This document shows, one piece after another, positions 45,134 to 54,576 of a stretch of DNA of 64,000 nt (positions are counted from its first letter, which is position 1; each line of letters begins with the position of its first letter). This DNA is from UBA3839 sp902776985 (GTDB taxonomy: Bacteria > Bacteroidota > Bacteroidia > Bacteroidales > Bacteroidaceae). Position numbers and translations under genes: made by a program. The DNA lies in assembly GCA_902776985.1 (NCBI GenBank), contig CACYSD010000001.1, positions 62,001-126,000 of the forward strand, read 5' to 3'. The notes beneath the pieces were generated by a model. That model saw only the letters and a program-made list of their open reading frames with translations, searched no databases and was not told where the DNA came from.

Positions 45134-47176
45134 ATGAAACGCTTTCTAACACTAACACTCTCATTAACATTGCTGCCAATGGTAACAATGGCGCAGAACC
45201 CAATTATCCGGGATCAGTTCTCGGCAGACCCTACTGCGCGTGTATTTAATAATAAGGTATATCTCTATCCTTCGCACGACATCAAGGCACCAGAAGGACA
45301 ACGCAAGGATTGGTTCTGCATGGAGGATTACCATGTCTTTTCCAGTGACAACCTCGTAGACTGGACTGACCATGGATGTATCATCTCACAGAACAATGTG
45401 CCTTGGGGTAAAGTTGACGCTTACTCCATGTGGGCGCCCGACTGCGTGTATAAGAACGGCAAATATTATTTCTATTTCCCGAACGCACCACAAAGCGGAC
45501 GAGGATTTGCCATCGGCGTAGCCACTTCTGACAATCCCGCTGGTCCATTTACCTGTGAACCGGGGCCTATCAAGGGAGTATCCGGCATTGACCCTTGCGT
45601 ACTAGTCGACAACGATGGCTCTGCCTACATCTACTGGAGTGGCATGGGTATTCGCGGTGCCAAGCTGAAAGACAATATGGTGGAATTGGATGGAGAGTTG
45701 CAGGAAGTGAAAATGCCTCATCGTGAAGGCATGGCTGAAATGCCTCCGATAAAGGTCGGTGGTCAGGTTATGGAAGGTCTTCCTGAAGGTTTCAAGGAAG
45801 GCCCCTTCGCATTCAAACGCGGTGACTGGTACTACCTGACATTCCCTTGGGTACGCGGTGATACAAGCGATGGCAAAAACCCGACTGAAACACTTGCCTA
45901 TTCCATGTCGAAGTCGCCACTTGGTCCATGGGTCTTCAAGGGCATCATCATGGCTGAACATTCAAACCATTGCTGGACAAATCATCACAGCCTTGTAGAA
46001 TACCAAGGCCAATGGTATCTCTTTTATCATCATAATGATTTCTCGCCCAGCGATGACAAACGCCGCAGCGTGTGTGTAGATCGAGTAAAGTTCAACTCCG
46101 ACGGCACCATCCAGCAGGTTTATCCAACCAAACGCGGAGTGGGCATCATCCCTGCCACCAACCGCATCGAAGTCGAAGGCTATTCCAATTGTAGCAAAGG
46201 AGTCTCAACAGCTCTGCTCGACACAGTTTACAATTTCAAGGGAATCAGCGTAACCCTGCCAAAGGCAAAGTCATCGGTTGAAGTCTCTGACATAGATTTC
46301 TCCATGCTCAATGATGCATACGTAATAGCAAAGGTACGTGCTAACAAAAACACAAAGCTTAGCTTACGCGAAAAGAATAATCGTGGTAAAGAAATTGCCA
46401 GCATCACCATCACTGTGACTGGTGAAAACGGGCCTTTCCGTCGTAATCTGAGCGGACAATGGCTCACGCTCACAGCACCATTATCTTATGTACCAAAAGG
46501 TATTTCAACACTTTGCGCAACCAGCGAAGGCGACAGTGTAGACATCGACTGGGTTCAGTTCAAGAATCATCCGCGCTATTTCTCGCCAGCAGGCAGCATC
46601 GCATCTGCATCAAAACCAGATTCCGCAGGTTTCATCCGCCGTTGGCTATTGCTTGAACCAATAAGCAAACCCAACCGTTCCAATAACGTGTTCACCGACA
46701 CCTATCTGCGTGAGCATTTCTATATGTCGTATTTCAAGGATCAGATGACCACTCTTCCCAAAGACGGGCAGAAAGTAAAGGCAGGCAAGCAAACATTGAC
46801 TTGGCGTGCACTTGACAGCGAGAACTTCAATGTCAAACTGTTCCGCTTTGCTGAGAAATGGGGGCAACAGACCTATGGTTCTCTGTTCTGGGGTGTAACC
46901 TACATCGACTGCCCGGAGGACATTGAGAATGTACGTCTTGCCGCTGGTTCCAACGGTGCTTCTATCTGGTGGGTTAACGGCAAGGAAGTGCTCCTTCTTT
47001 CCGGAGACCGCCGCATGGTGGAAGATGACGGAATGTCCGGTTTGCTGACATTGCATAAAGGTCGCAACGTCATACGTTGTTCTGTTATCAACGGACCTGG
47101 TCTCAGCGACTTCTGTGTCCGGTTTATTGATGAGAATGGAAAACCAGTAACAAACTACACTATAACCACGAAATAA
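45134..47176 (+). CDS. Exported GH43 enzyme with CBM6-like and C-terminal beta domains
   Basis: This 680-residue protein has a signal ending VTMAQ. The GH43 five-bladed propeller (about 22-325) has catalytic Asp in SADPTARVF, Asp in IDPCVLVD and Glu in KEGPFAFKRGDWYYLTF. A CBM6-like module follows (about 335-475, ending DWVQF), then a C-terminal beta domain (about 490-670) with WWVNGKEVLLL and a jelly-roll-like pattern. It probably removes xylose or arabinose from xylan fragments. Gap to the previous gene: 18 nt. Confidence 0.9.
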   Translation: MKRFLTLTLSLTLLPMVTMAQNPIIRDQFSADPTARVFNNKVYLYPSHDIKAPEGQRKDWFCMEDYHVFSSDNLVDWTDHGCIISQNNVPWGKVDAYSMWAPDCVYKNGKYYFYFPNAPQSGRGFAIGVATSDNPAGPFTCEPGPIKGVSGIDPCVLVDNDGSAYIYWSGMGIRGAKLKDNMVELDGELQEVKMPHREGMAEMPPIKVGGQVMEGLPEGFKEGPFAFKRGDWYYLTFPWVRGDTSDGKNPTETLAYSMSKSPLGPWVFKGIIMAEHSNHCWTNHHSLVEYQGQWYLFYHHNDFSPSDDKRRSVCVDRVKFNSDGTIQQVYPTKRGVGIIPATNRIEVEGYSNCSKGVSTALLDTVYNFKGISVTLPKAKSSVEVSDIDFSMLNDAYVIAKVRANKNTKLSLREKNNRGKEIASITITVTGENGPFRRNLSGQWLTLTAPLSYVPKGISTLCATSEGDSVDIDWVQFKNHPRYFSPAGSIASASKPDSAGFIRRWLLLEPISKPNRSNNVFTDTYLREHFYMSYFKDQMTTLPKDGQKVKAGKQTLTWRALDSENFNVKLFRFAEKWGQQTYGSLFWGVTYIDCPEDIENVRLAAGSNGASIWWVNGKEVLLLSGDRRMVEDDGMSGLLTLHKGRNVIRCSVINGPGLSDFCVRFIDENGKPVTNYTITTK

Positions 47177-47179
47177 CTT

Positions 47180-48643
47180 ATGAAACGGAATCTGTTCACA
47201 ATATTTTTCTTTATACTTAGCTCTTCTATTTTCATTTCTTACACCTCTGCCCAAATAGGTACTCCATACATTCACGACCCGTCAACCATAGCTGAATGTG
47301 ACGGGAAATATTATACTTTCGGTACTGGTGGCGGTGGACTTATCAGCGAAGACGGATGGACGTGGCACGACGGTGCCGTTCGCCCTGGTGGTGGAGCAGC
47401 TCCAGACGTTATGAAAATCGGAGATCGCTACCTTGTTATCTATGGAGCTACAGGAGGAGGACTGGGAGGAGGTCACAATGGTCGGATTCTGACCATGTGG
47501 AACAAAACGCTCGACCCTAAATCACCAGATTTCAAATATACTGAGCCTATAGAGGTTGCGTCATCTGACGGCATGGAAGACAACGATGCCATAGACCCGA
47601 GTTTGCTGCTCGACCCTACTACAGGAAGACTCTGGGCAAGCTACGGAACATATTTCGGAACTATTCGCCTCATCGAACTTAACCCGAAGACCGGTGAGCG
47701 CATGAAAGGAAACAAAGAACGTGACATCGCAATAGACTGCGAAGCTACTGATCTCCTTTACCGTAACGGCTGGTATTATTTGCTTGGTACTCATGGCACT
47801 TGCTGCGACGGTGTAAACTCCACATATAATATTATAGTTGGACGCTCACGCAAGGTTACCGGTCCGTATATTGATAATGTTGGTCGTGACATGTTCCACG
47901 GCGGAGGCAGAATGGTAATTGCCGCTGGCGACCGCAGAGTGGGTCCCGGACACTTCGGACGAACAGTCATAGACGACGGCATAGAGATAATGTCATGTCA
48001 TTTTGAAGCCGATTTTGATAAAGGCGGACGTTCCGTACTTGGCATAGTTCCTCTGCTTTGGGAAAACGACTGGCCTGTTGCAGGAGAACGCTTCAAGGGA
48101 GGTACATTTGAAATAGAATCACAACGTCGCGGTTACAGTCTTGAACTCGCGGTTGACTTCGTTCGCATGCCACAGGAACGTAGGGCATGGTTTGACCGCA
48201 AACAAATGGAAGCACCTGTTAAGCCCATCCCCGACCAGACTTTGGAAGAAGTACAGTCCACATGGCCAGAAGGAGAGATACCTCTACGCTGCGGAGACTA
48301 TATGTTCCGTCCATGGCAACGCTGGACCATCACTCCTGTTCCGGAAGCAGGAGGACGTCTCACAGGTCCTCTTTATGAGATAAAAATCGCTGGCACTAAT
48401 CGTGCACTGACTGCAACTGCAGAATACGGAGTTATAGCAAAGGACTTTGAAGGTCTGGATGAGCAACTATGGTGGATTGAGCAAGCCACAGACGGTACTT
48501 ACCGTATAATGCCATTCGAAATTCCCGGAGAAAAGGAATTCAATACTCGCTACTGCCTCTACAGTGCAGGCGACAGCACTCCTACCCTCGCCCCATGGGA
48601 TTTCAGTACCGACAATTCCAAGTGGAAATTCCGCTCACATTAA
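47180..48643 (+). CDS. Exported GH43 (arabinanase-like) with C-terminal trefoil-like domain
   Basis: This 487-residue protein starts with a signal peptide ending TSAQ. GH43 residues are Asp in YIHDPSTI, Asp in AIDPSLLLD and Glu in CEATDLLYRNGWYYLLGTHG, followed by CCDGVNSTYNIIVGRSRKVTGPY typical of arabinan-acting members. The last 130 residues (LRCGDYMFRPWQRWTITPV...PWDFSTDNSKWKF) look like a ricin-type carbohydrate-binding fold. It is the last gene of the xylan operon. Its stop codon overlaps the stop of the convergent comEC-like gene by 4 nt. Confidence 0.88.
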   Translation: MKRNLFTIFFFILSSSIFISYTSAQIGTPYIHDPSTIAECDGKYYTFGTGGGGLISEDGWTWHDGAVRPGGGAAPDVMKIGDRYLVIYGATGGGLGGGHNGRILTMWNKTLDPKSPDFKYTEPIEVASSDGMEDNDAIDPSLLLDPTTGRLWASYGTYFGTIRLIELNPKTGERMKGNKERDIAIDCEATDLLYRNGWYYLLGTHGTCCDGVNSTYNIIVGRSRKVTGPYIDNVGRDMFHGGGRMVIAAGDRRVGPGHFGRTVIDDGIEIMSCHFEADFDKGGRSVLGIVPLLWENDWPVAGERFKGGTFEIESQRRGYSLELAVDFVRMPQERRAWFDRKQMEAPVKPIPDQTLEEVQSTWPEGEIPLRCGDYMFRPWQRWTITPVPEAGGRLTGPLYEIKIAGTNRALTATAEYGVIAKDFEGLDEQLWWIEQATDGTYRIMPFEIPGEKEFNTRYCLYSAGDSTPTLAPWDFSTDNSKWKFRSH

Positions 48644-50238
48644 GAAACTATTATCTGCTCCAGTAAAAGAGCTGTAAGAGAGAGCATTGACAATCGCAAG
48701 GAACGGGAAGTGCGATGTACGAAGAAGTTCCATACTGAAATAATAAAGACATATAGCAGCACTACGGCAACGGTGGATGGTCTATAGTCCACCGTTGCTA
48801 TTTTTATTGAGGCAACTGCATCTACGATTGTGTTGTTCCATGAAACTATTGCAATGATAGCAGATGTAAGCAATGTGGTAGTCAATCCACACAATGTAAA
48901 CATCCACCAGAGCAACAGCATAATCAGCAATATAGATACTAAGGTCGAAATCACAACGCTGCTTAACAGCCCTAACAGAGGAATGTAGCCAAAATAGTAT
49001 GCTACTAGAGGAAATGTAGCAAGAGTACAGACGAGCGACATCCTTAATGGTGGCCACAGGTATTCTTGGATTATCCTTGTAAGTATATTTCTGCGTCTTC
49101 CGGTTGAATCAATATGCAGCGTGTCCACATGAGTCAATGCTATAGCAACAATACTCGCAAACGACAGCTGGAAACCGATATTCATCAGCAGCAGCGGATT
49201 GAAGAATAGCATCAGCACTGCAGCGATGGCACAGGAATTGAGAAGACTTTGCTCTGCATCTATTACTAAGGCCAGTTGCACTAAGGAAAGCATTATTGTT
49301 GCCCGAAGCAGTGACGGAGGCATACCTGCTATCATACAGAAGAGCCATGCAACGGGAATTAAGGTAAAGGCAACAACTCGTCTCCATCTGCGCGTCATGA
49401 AGTTGTTCACAAGATAATTGAACATCACAAACAACATGGCGAGATGCATTCCCGACAAAGCCAGCACATGAGCCACTCCTGCATGTGCATAGGCTTGACG
49501 CAGTTTCTGATTAAGATTGGCTCTTTGTCCCGTAGTCATCGCCTCTACCACACTGCCAACGTCGTCTGTAATACCTGCATCGGCATACTTCAAATGTATC
49601 TGACTGCGTATATCGGCAAATTGCTTCGTCCAGTCACTTTTCCCATGATTTTCCCCTCTGCTATCCCAACTGCCAGGAAGCACATAGCAGGTGGCGCAAA
49701 ATCCTTCGCAAAAAAGATAATTGCGATAATCATCAAGAATATGGTTATCGGTAGAGTATGCGTCATTACGGATAAAAGTCGGATTAACCTTATATGCTTG
49801 AAGGGAAATGCTGTCACCACTATGCAATGTCTCTGGCGAATGACTTTCGTCCAAGGCAATATAAGCTAAAACACGGCTGTCATTTGTCCTGACCTCAACT
49901 GCATAGGTACGTGCCTTTTTCTTTGGTTCGGATTCCACAACCCCACATATCCACGCCCCTTTATCCGGAACGCTTTCAGTAATTGACAGACATCTCTGCA
50001 ACATAAGTAGTGCTCCGAAGAGAGCGATACTGACATTACTCAGGACACCAAACAGATGTATATATCTGAACTTCGGGCATAACGTATTGACATATAGTGC
50101 AGCACATGAGCATAAAATAAATGGTATAGCAAGCCACAACAGGTTTACTATACCATAATCTATGCTTATATATCCCATAGCCATTCCCACTATCAGAGGA
50201 ATGGCGAAGCGAACTACAGGATAATTCTGCCAGGACAT
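48640..50238 (-). CDS. ComEC/Rec2-family membrane protein without nuclease-like domain
   Basis: This 532-residue polytopic protein has an N-terminal DUF4131-like part and the competence domain with VAHVLALSGMHLAMLFVMF and SLLRATIMLSLVQLAL. It would form a DNA-uptake channel in the inner membrane. It ends at the last helices and lacks the C-terminal metallo-beta-lactamase domain of full-length ComEC. The ATG abuts the rpe stop directly. Whether it supports DNA uptake here is unknown. Confidence 0.88.
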   Translation of the reverse strand: MSWQNYPVVRFAIPLIVGMAMGYISIDYGIVNLLWLAIPFILCSCAALYVNTLCPKFRYIHLFGVLSNVSIALFGALLMLQRCLSITESVPDKGAWICGVVESEPKKKARTYAVEVRTNDSRVLAYIALDESHSPETLHSGDSISLQAYKVNPTFIRNDAYSTDNHILDDYRNYLFCEGFCATCYVLPGSWDSRGENHGKSDWTKQFADIRSQIHLKYADAGITDDVGSVVEAMTTGQRANLNQKLRQAYAHAGVAHVLALSGMHLAMLFVMFNYLVNNFMTRRWRRVVAFTLIPVAWLFCMIAGMPPSLLRATIMLSLVQLALVIDAEQSLLNSCAIAAVLMLFFNPLLLMNIGFQLSFASIVAIALTHVDTLHIDSTGRRRNILTRIIQEYLWPPLRMSLVCTLATFPLVAYYFGYIPLLGLLSSVVISTLVSILLIMLLLWWMFTLCGLTTTLLTSAIIAIVSWNNTIVDAVASIKIATVDYRPSTVAVVLLYVFIISVWNFFVHRTSRSLRLSMLSLTALLLEQIIVS

Positions 50239-50883
50239 TTACAGGCTGCGCAGTTCGTCAATGACTGCTGCTGGATTCTCTGCACCAAACACATAGCTTC
50301 CTGCCACCATCACATCCACGCCAGCCTCAGCCAACAGAGGAGCAGTCTTGGCATTGACACCACCGTCAACCTCAATCAATGCTTTTGAACCAGTGCGTTC
50401 AATCATCCTGCACAGTTCCTTAACTTTATCCAATGAATGTTCAATGAATTTCTGTCCGCCGAATCCTGGATTCACAGTCATCAGCAGCACCATATCCACA
50501 TCACGGATAATATCCTCGAGAAGACATACGGGTGTGGACGGATTGAGCGTCACTCCTGCTTTCATTCCTTTCTCGTGTATAACGTGAACTGTGCGGTGCA
50601 GATGCAGACATGCCTCATAATGCACATTCATCATCATGGCACCGAGAGCAGCAACTTCATCGACAAACTTCTCAGGTCGTTCAATCATGAGATGCACATC
50701 AAGTGGTTTTTTACACAGACGTGCCACAGCTTCAAGGACAGGGAATCCAAAACTGATGTTAGGCACAAACACGCCATCCATTACGTCAAGATGCAACCAG
50801 TCTGCATTACTGCTGTTGATCATTCCGATTTCGCGTTCCAGATTTCCAAAATCGGCTGCAAGAAGAGAAGGAGAAACAATCAT
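50239..50883 (-). CDS. rpe: Ribulose-phosphate 3-epimerase
   Basis: This 214-residue TIM-barrel enzyme interconverts ribulose 5-phosphate and xylulose 5-phosphate in the pentose phosphate pathway. The metal and catalytic motifs SPSLLAADF, WLHLDVMDGVFVPN, VHLMIERP, MTVNPGFGGQKF and IEVDGGVN are complete. It is next to the xylan cluster, whose pentoses pass through this step, but lies on the opposite strand. Confidence 0.97.
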   Translation of the reverse strand: MIVSPSLLAADFGNLEREIGMINSSNADWLHLDVMDGVFVPNISFGFPVLEAVARLCKKPLDVHLMIERPEKFVDEVAALGAMMMNVHYEACLHLHRTVHVIHEKGMKAGVTLNPSTPVCLLEDIIRDVDMVLLMTVNPGFGGQKFIEHSLDKVKELCRMIERTGSKALIEVDGGVNAKTAPLLAEAGVDVMVAGSYVFGAENPAAVIDELRSL

Positions 50884-50911
50884 TACAAAATTATAAATTA
50901 TGAATTATAAA

Positions 50912-50965
50912 ACCATCCGGATGGCAGGTAACCACTCATCCCCATTACGGGGGGCGGGGGGCTAG
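50912..50965. repeat. Dispersed GC-rich intergenic repeat, copy B
   Basis: This copy shares the block ATCCGGATGGCAGGTAACCA with the susD-susE copy except for one base, then runs into CCCC...GGGGGGCGGGGGG. It lies between the coiled-coil protein gene and rpe. Confidence 0.7.
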
Positions 50966-50967
50966 TT

Positions 50968-51903
50968 TTACTTCAGCACAAAGCTGGTCTGCCCTATCAT
51001 TTGATTATCAGCGAAGATGAACAGCTTGTAGGTTCCAGCCTCCAAGTATTCATCAACATCGCTATACATAGTTACTTTCATTTCCTCGCCATCGTATTCC
51101 ACATATTTCTTTTCTGAGTACTCCAGTTGAGTATTCTCATAGGTAAAGTTTCCTTGACGGTGATACACCGAGTTGTCGGGTTTCATGATTCTGGCGTAAA
51201 TCACGCGTTGACCGTTAGCAGCAGTAACATTCTTCACAATCGTGAAGCCGAAAGCGAATCTGGTTACATCCTTAACCTTCTGGGTATCTTTTCCACGTTT
51301 GTTTTTCGGAGAAATCCAGAGCCCAGTTGCGTCAAGCTGTGCAGCACGATCCACTCTTTCCCTAAGCTGGTTGCGTTCAGAACTGATTACATTAATTTCA
51401 GTACGTACCTGCTCGTTCTGGTGACGGATCTCTGTATTCTCTGCACGAAGGGATTCGTTTGCGCGGTTCAGACTGTCAACTTGAACTATATAGCTATGCA
51501 ATACCTTACGAAGGGATGTTATTTCACGTTTCAGACGAGTAATCTCGCGAGCATCGGTGGCTTTGGTGTTTTCCAGTTCGCGCAGCAACTTCTGAGTACG
51601 TTCACGCTCCTTCTCAATCTCAGCAATAAGAGAGTCGTTACGCAGCGAACTCTGCAATTCGCCATACTGGATGTCAAACTGCCTGTACTCATTCTGCATT
51701 TCCTCCTTATCGAGTTCGGCAAGTTGTTGCAGTTCGTTGATAGTTTCATTGCGTTCATCTATCTCACTGCTCTTTTGAACCAACATATAGACAAGGAAGA
51801 TAATTACTGCTGCAAGAACTGCAGCGATAATTGCATATATCAGGCGACGTTTGTCGTTATTGCCCTTTCCTGGTATAACCGTTTGATTCTGCTCTTGATT
51901 CAT
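50968..51903 (-). CDS. Membrane-anchored coiled-coil protein, unknown function
   Basis: This 311-residue protein has a short cytoplasmic N-terminus, one transmembrane helix (about 21-43), a long coiled coil (about 45-190, many Glu/Arg heptads) and a beta-rich C-terminal domain (about 200-311: TRFAFGFTIVKNVTAANGQRVIYARIMKPDNSVYH...GTYKLFIFADNQMIG). The C-terminal part would be periplasmic. The family is not recognised by name. It is first in the run with rpe and the comEC-like gene. Confidence 0.8.
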   Translation of the reverse strand: MNQEQNQTVIPGKGNNDKRRLIYAIIAAVLAAVIIFLVYMLVQKSSEIDERNETINELQQLAELDKEEMQNEYRQFDIQYGELQSSLRNDSLIAEIEKERERTQKLLRELENTKATDAREITRLKREITSLRKVLHSYIVQVDSLNRANESLRAENTEIRHQNEQVRTEINVISSERNQLRERVDRAAQLDATGLWISPKNKRGKDTQKVKDVTRFAFGFTIVKNVTAANGQRVIYARIMKPDNSVYHRQGNFTYENTQLEYSEKKYVEYDGEEMKVTMYSDVDEYLEAGTYKLFIFADNQMIGQTSFVLK

Positions 51904-51967
51904 AAAAACTAAGTTCTTAAGTATATTCTTTACGATTCAGCACAAACGCTTTACGTATTATTATCCG

Positions 51968-51975
51968 CAAATTTA
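51968..51975 (-). promoter_or_regulatory. Promoter -7 element for the coiled-coil protein gene
   Basis: The minus strand reads TAAATTTG, 65 nt before the ATG. The -33 box is weak. Confidence 0.45.
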
Positions 51976-52040
51976 TGATTTTTATTTCAATCAATAACGA
52001 AAAAGAATGTCAAAATTCCTATTATCAACATAAAAAATAG

Positions 52041-52048
52041 TAATTTTG
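52041..52048 (+). promoter_or_regulatory. Promoter -7 element for the nrnA-like gene
   Basis: TAATTTTG, 21 nt before the ATG at 52069; the -33 box is weak. Confidence 0.5.
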
Positions 52049-52068
52049 CAAAAACAAAGCTATAGACC

Positions 52069-53115
52069 ATGATAAAATCCGCATTATCTTCATCAGAAGC
52101 TACACAGCTCAAGCAAATATTATTGCAAAGTCGCAACGTGGTTATCACCTGTCACACTTCTCCCGACGGTGATGCCATCGGTGCCAGCCTTGCACTTTGG
52201 GAATATCTCACCAACAGAGGTAAGCAGGCTACAGTCATCGTACCGAATTATTTCCCGGATTTCCTTAAATGGATGAATGGTGCCGACCGCATCATCATCT
52301 ACGACCACCACAGAGCACAGTCAAAGACTATCTTTGCGATGGCGGACCTCTGCGTGGCTCTTGACTACAACGGTCTGTCACGAATTGACGACTTAGCTAC
52401 ACCTTTCGGCTATTCACGTGCAACCAAACTCATGATAGACCACCACACAGAGCCAGAGAAATTCTGTGACATGCAGATTTCACGACCTGAGATGAGCAGC
52501 ACCTGTGAACTGCTGTTCAGGTTGCTCAACCAAATCGGCGAGATTGACCGTTTGAACCGTCACGCAGCAGAAGACCTGTACGCAGGAATGTGTACCGACA
52601 CAGGTCGTTTCACTTACAACTCAAACAACCCTGAGATTTTCCAAATCATTGCCGAGCTTATGCGCAAAGGCATTGACAAAGACCTCATCATCCGAAATAT
52701 CTACAATCAGAACACCGAGGGACGTTACCGCCTCATGGGTTATATCCTGTATGAAAAGTTGAAAGTGATGCACGACCTGCACGCTTCATACTTCTCTATC
52801 ACCCGTGACGAGCTGCAACGATTCAACTATCTTAAAGGTGATGCAGAAGGTATCGTCAACATGCCGCTCGAAATACGTGGGCAGAAACTCTCCATAGCCC
52901 TGCGTGAGGACACTGAAAAGCAGCAGATATGTGTATCAATACGCAGTTTCGATGATTTCCCTGCGAACGAGATGGCAGCAAAATTCTTCAATGGCGGCGG
53001 ACATTTCAATGCCGCCGGCGGTCGCCTCTTCTGCACAATGGAGGAAGCCATCAAAATCACCGAGGATGCTATCGAATCCTACCGTCCCCTACTCTGCAAC
53101 GAACAACCCACATAA
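52069..53115 (+). CDS. nrnA: DHH/DHHA1 phosphoesterase (NrnA-like oligoribonuclease/pAp phosphatase)
   Basis: This 348-residue cytoplasmic enzyme has the DHH-family metal motifs HTSPDGDAIG (near 25-35), YDHHRAQ, LDYN and IDHHTEP, plus the C-terminal DHHA1 substrate loop FNGGGHFNAAGG. NrnA proteins degrade short RNAs and dephosphorylate pAp. The related c-di-AMP-degrading GdpP type has extra membrane and PAS domains, absent here. Confidence 0.88.
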   Translation: MIKSALSSSEATQLKQILLQSRNVVITCHTSPDGDAIGASLALWEYLTNRGKQATVIVPNYFPDFLKWMNGADRIIIYDHHRAQSKTIFAMADLCVALDYNGLSRIDDLATPFGYSRATKLMIDHHTEPEKFCDMQISRPEMSSTCELLFRLLNQIGEIDRLNRHAAEDLYAGMCTDTGRFTYNSNNPEIFQIIAELMRKGIDKDLIIRNIYNQNTEGRYRLMGYILYEKLKVMHDLHASYFSITRDELQRFNYLKGDAEGIVNMPLEIRGQKLSIALREDTEKQQICVSIRSFDDFPANEMAAKFFNGGGHFNAAGGRLFCTMEEAIKITEDAIESYRPLLCNEQPT

Positions 53116-53180
53116 TCCTCAGTATTTAACCACTTCGGTACTATCACTTCAATAAAGAATTCTTCATTCTTCACTATCTT

Positions 53181-54299
53181 TTGTCCGGCATCTACATTCA
53201 TATTCCTTTTTGTAAATCGCGGTGCATATACTGCGATTTCTATTCTACAACGCTGCTCCATCTGCGTCAGCGCTATGTCGATGCTGTATGCAAGGAAATC
53301 GGGCAACGAGCTGACGGAAGCACTATTCAGACCATTTATTTCGGAGGAGGAACGCCTTCGCAACTATATGTTCATCAAATAAAGCAAATTCTTGAGTGCA
53401 TCCGTCATAATTTCTCTGTTGCCCAGGCTGCGGAAATCACTCTCGAAGCCAATCCCGACGACATCAATGAGAATTATCTGAGAGATTTGAGCCAAATCGG
53501 GATAAACAGATTAAGCCTCGGCATACAGACGTTCAATCCGCAGCGGTTGCAGTTTCTTCATCGTCGTCACACAGCCGACCAAGCCATTCATGCAGTTCGT
53601 TCAGCACAAAACTGCGGATTTTACAATATCAGCATCGACCTTATGTTCGGTTTTCCCGATGAAACCCTCGAAGAATGTCAAAATGACATCAACACAGCAC
53701 TTTCGCTTCATGTTCAGCACATCAGCGCCTATTGCCTGATGTACGAAGAAGGAACCAGGATCACACAGATGCTACAAGCCCATGAAGTGGAAGAGATTAG
53801 CGAGGAGAACTATATGAGAATGTACAATCAACTGATAGACTCACTTCAGGAAAACGGTTTTGTGCAATACGAAATTTCCAATTTCTCACTGCCAGGCTTT
53901 CATTCTCGCCATAATTCCAGTTACTGGGATGGTACACCCTACTTTGGATTCGGTGCTGCGGCACATTCCTACGACATAAAAACACGAAGCTGGAATCCGT
54001 CAGATATACATATATATATAGTAGGAATGGAGAAAGGCGAGATGAAGCCCGAAGTAGAACAACTCGACGACAGGACACGATACAACGAACTCGTAATGAC
54101 CAGCCTTCGCACAGCAAAAGGGCTTAATCTTAGCGAGTTAGAAAGGATATTTGGCAGAGAGCGCTACGACTATTGTCTGCAAATGGCCAAGAATCATCTT
54201 GATAGCAACACCCTGGAAATCAAGGATAACAACATCATGAAACTAACCAGAAAGGGAATTTTTACATCTGATTCTATCATGTCAGACATGATGATATGA
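53181..54299 (+). CDS. hemW: HemW-like radical SAM protein (TTG start)
   Basis: This 372-residue protein is often misannotated as oxygen-independent coproporphyrinogen oxidase; HemW is a heme chaperone. Cluster ligands are C11, C15 and C18 (CKSRCIYCDF), with GGGTPS and DLMFGFPDET motifs. The family start GIYIHIPFC lies 3 residues in, and the only codon available there is TTG at 53181; no ATG occurs between it and the in-frame stop upstream. It lies 65 nt after the nrnA-like gene. Confidence 0.9.
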   Translation: MSGIYIHIPFCKSRCIYCDFYSTTLLHLRQRYVDAVCKEIGQRADGSTIQTIYFGGGTPSQLYVHQIKQILECIRHNFSVAQAAEITLEANPDDINENYLRDLSQIGINRLSLGIQTFNPQRLQFLHRRHTADQAIHAVRSAQNCGFYNISIDLMFGFPDETLEECQNDINTALSLHVQHISAYCLMYEEGTRITQMLQAHEVEEISEENYMRMYNQLIDSLQENGFVQYEISNFSLPGFHSRHNSSYWDGTPYFGFGAAAHSYDIKTRSWNPSDIHIYIVGMEKGEMKPEVEQLDDRTRYNELVMTSLRTAKGLNLSELERIFGRERYDYCLQMAKNHLDSNTLEIKDNNIMKLTRKGIFTSDSIMSDMMI

Positions 54300-54358
54300 A
54301 TTTCGCTGAACGTTTAACGTTGAATGTTTAACGGATATAATTTAAAAAAATGAAAAAA

Positions 54359-54380
54359 CGGCTGTTTGCGAAAACAGTCG
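54359..54380. other. 9-bp hairpin with GCGA tetraloop
   Basis: CGGCTGTTT pairs with AAACAGTCG (one G-T pair) around GCGA. On the minus strand it is followed by six Ts, a terminator form, although no minus-strand gene enters it. On the plus strand it may mark the 3' end of the hemW message. Confidence 0.5.
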
Positions 54381-54516
54381 GTTAAGAACTACTAAAACTT
54401 GGTAAAAAAGTACGACAAATTGTTCTAAAAACAAAAAAGTTACAGAAAAATCGATAAAAAAGTGTTAAAAGCCGAAAAAAAATGAGGTTTAAAGAACAAC
54501 GTATTGAGAAAGTGCG

Positions 54517-54524
54517 TAACTTTG
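54517..54524 (+). promoter_or_regulatory. Promoter -7 element for the small lipoprotein
   Basis: TAACTTTG, 52 nt before the ATG; no clear -33 box at the usual distance. Confidence 0.5.
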
Positions 54525-54576
54525 CAGCGTTTTAAGAAAGCAAGTTATTGTTTAACAATTTAAAAAAGAAAAAAAA

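Noticed and set aside
50886..50893. Minus-strand TAATTTTG as promoter of rpe
   Set aside because: It lies only 3 nt before the ATG, so the transcript would start inside the coding sequence; probably chance in an AT-rich gap.
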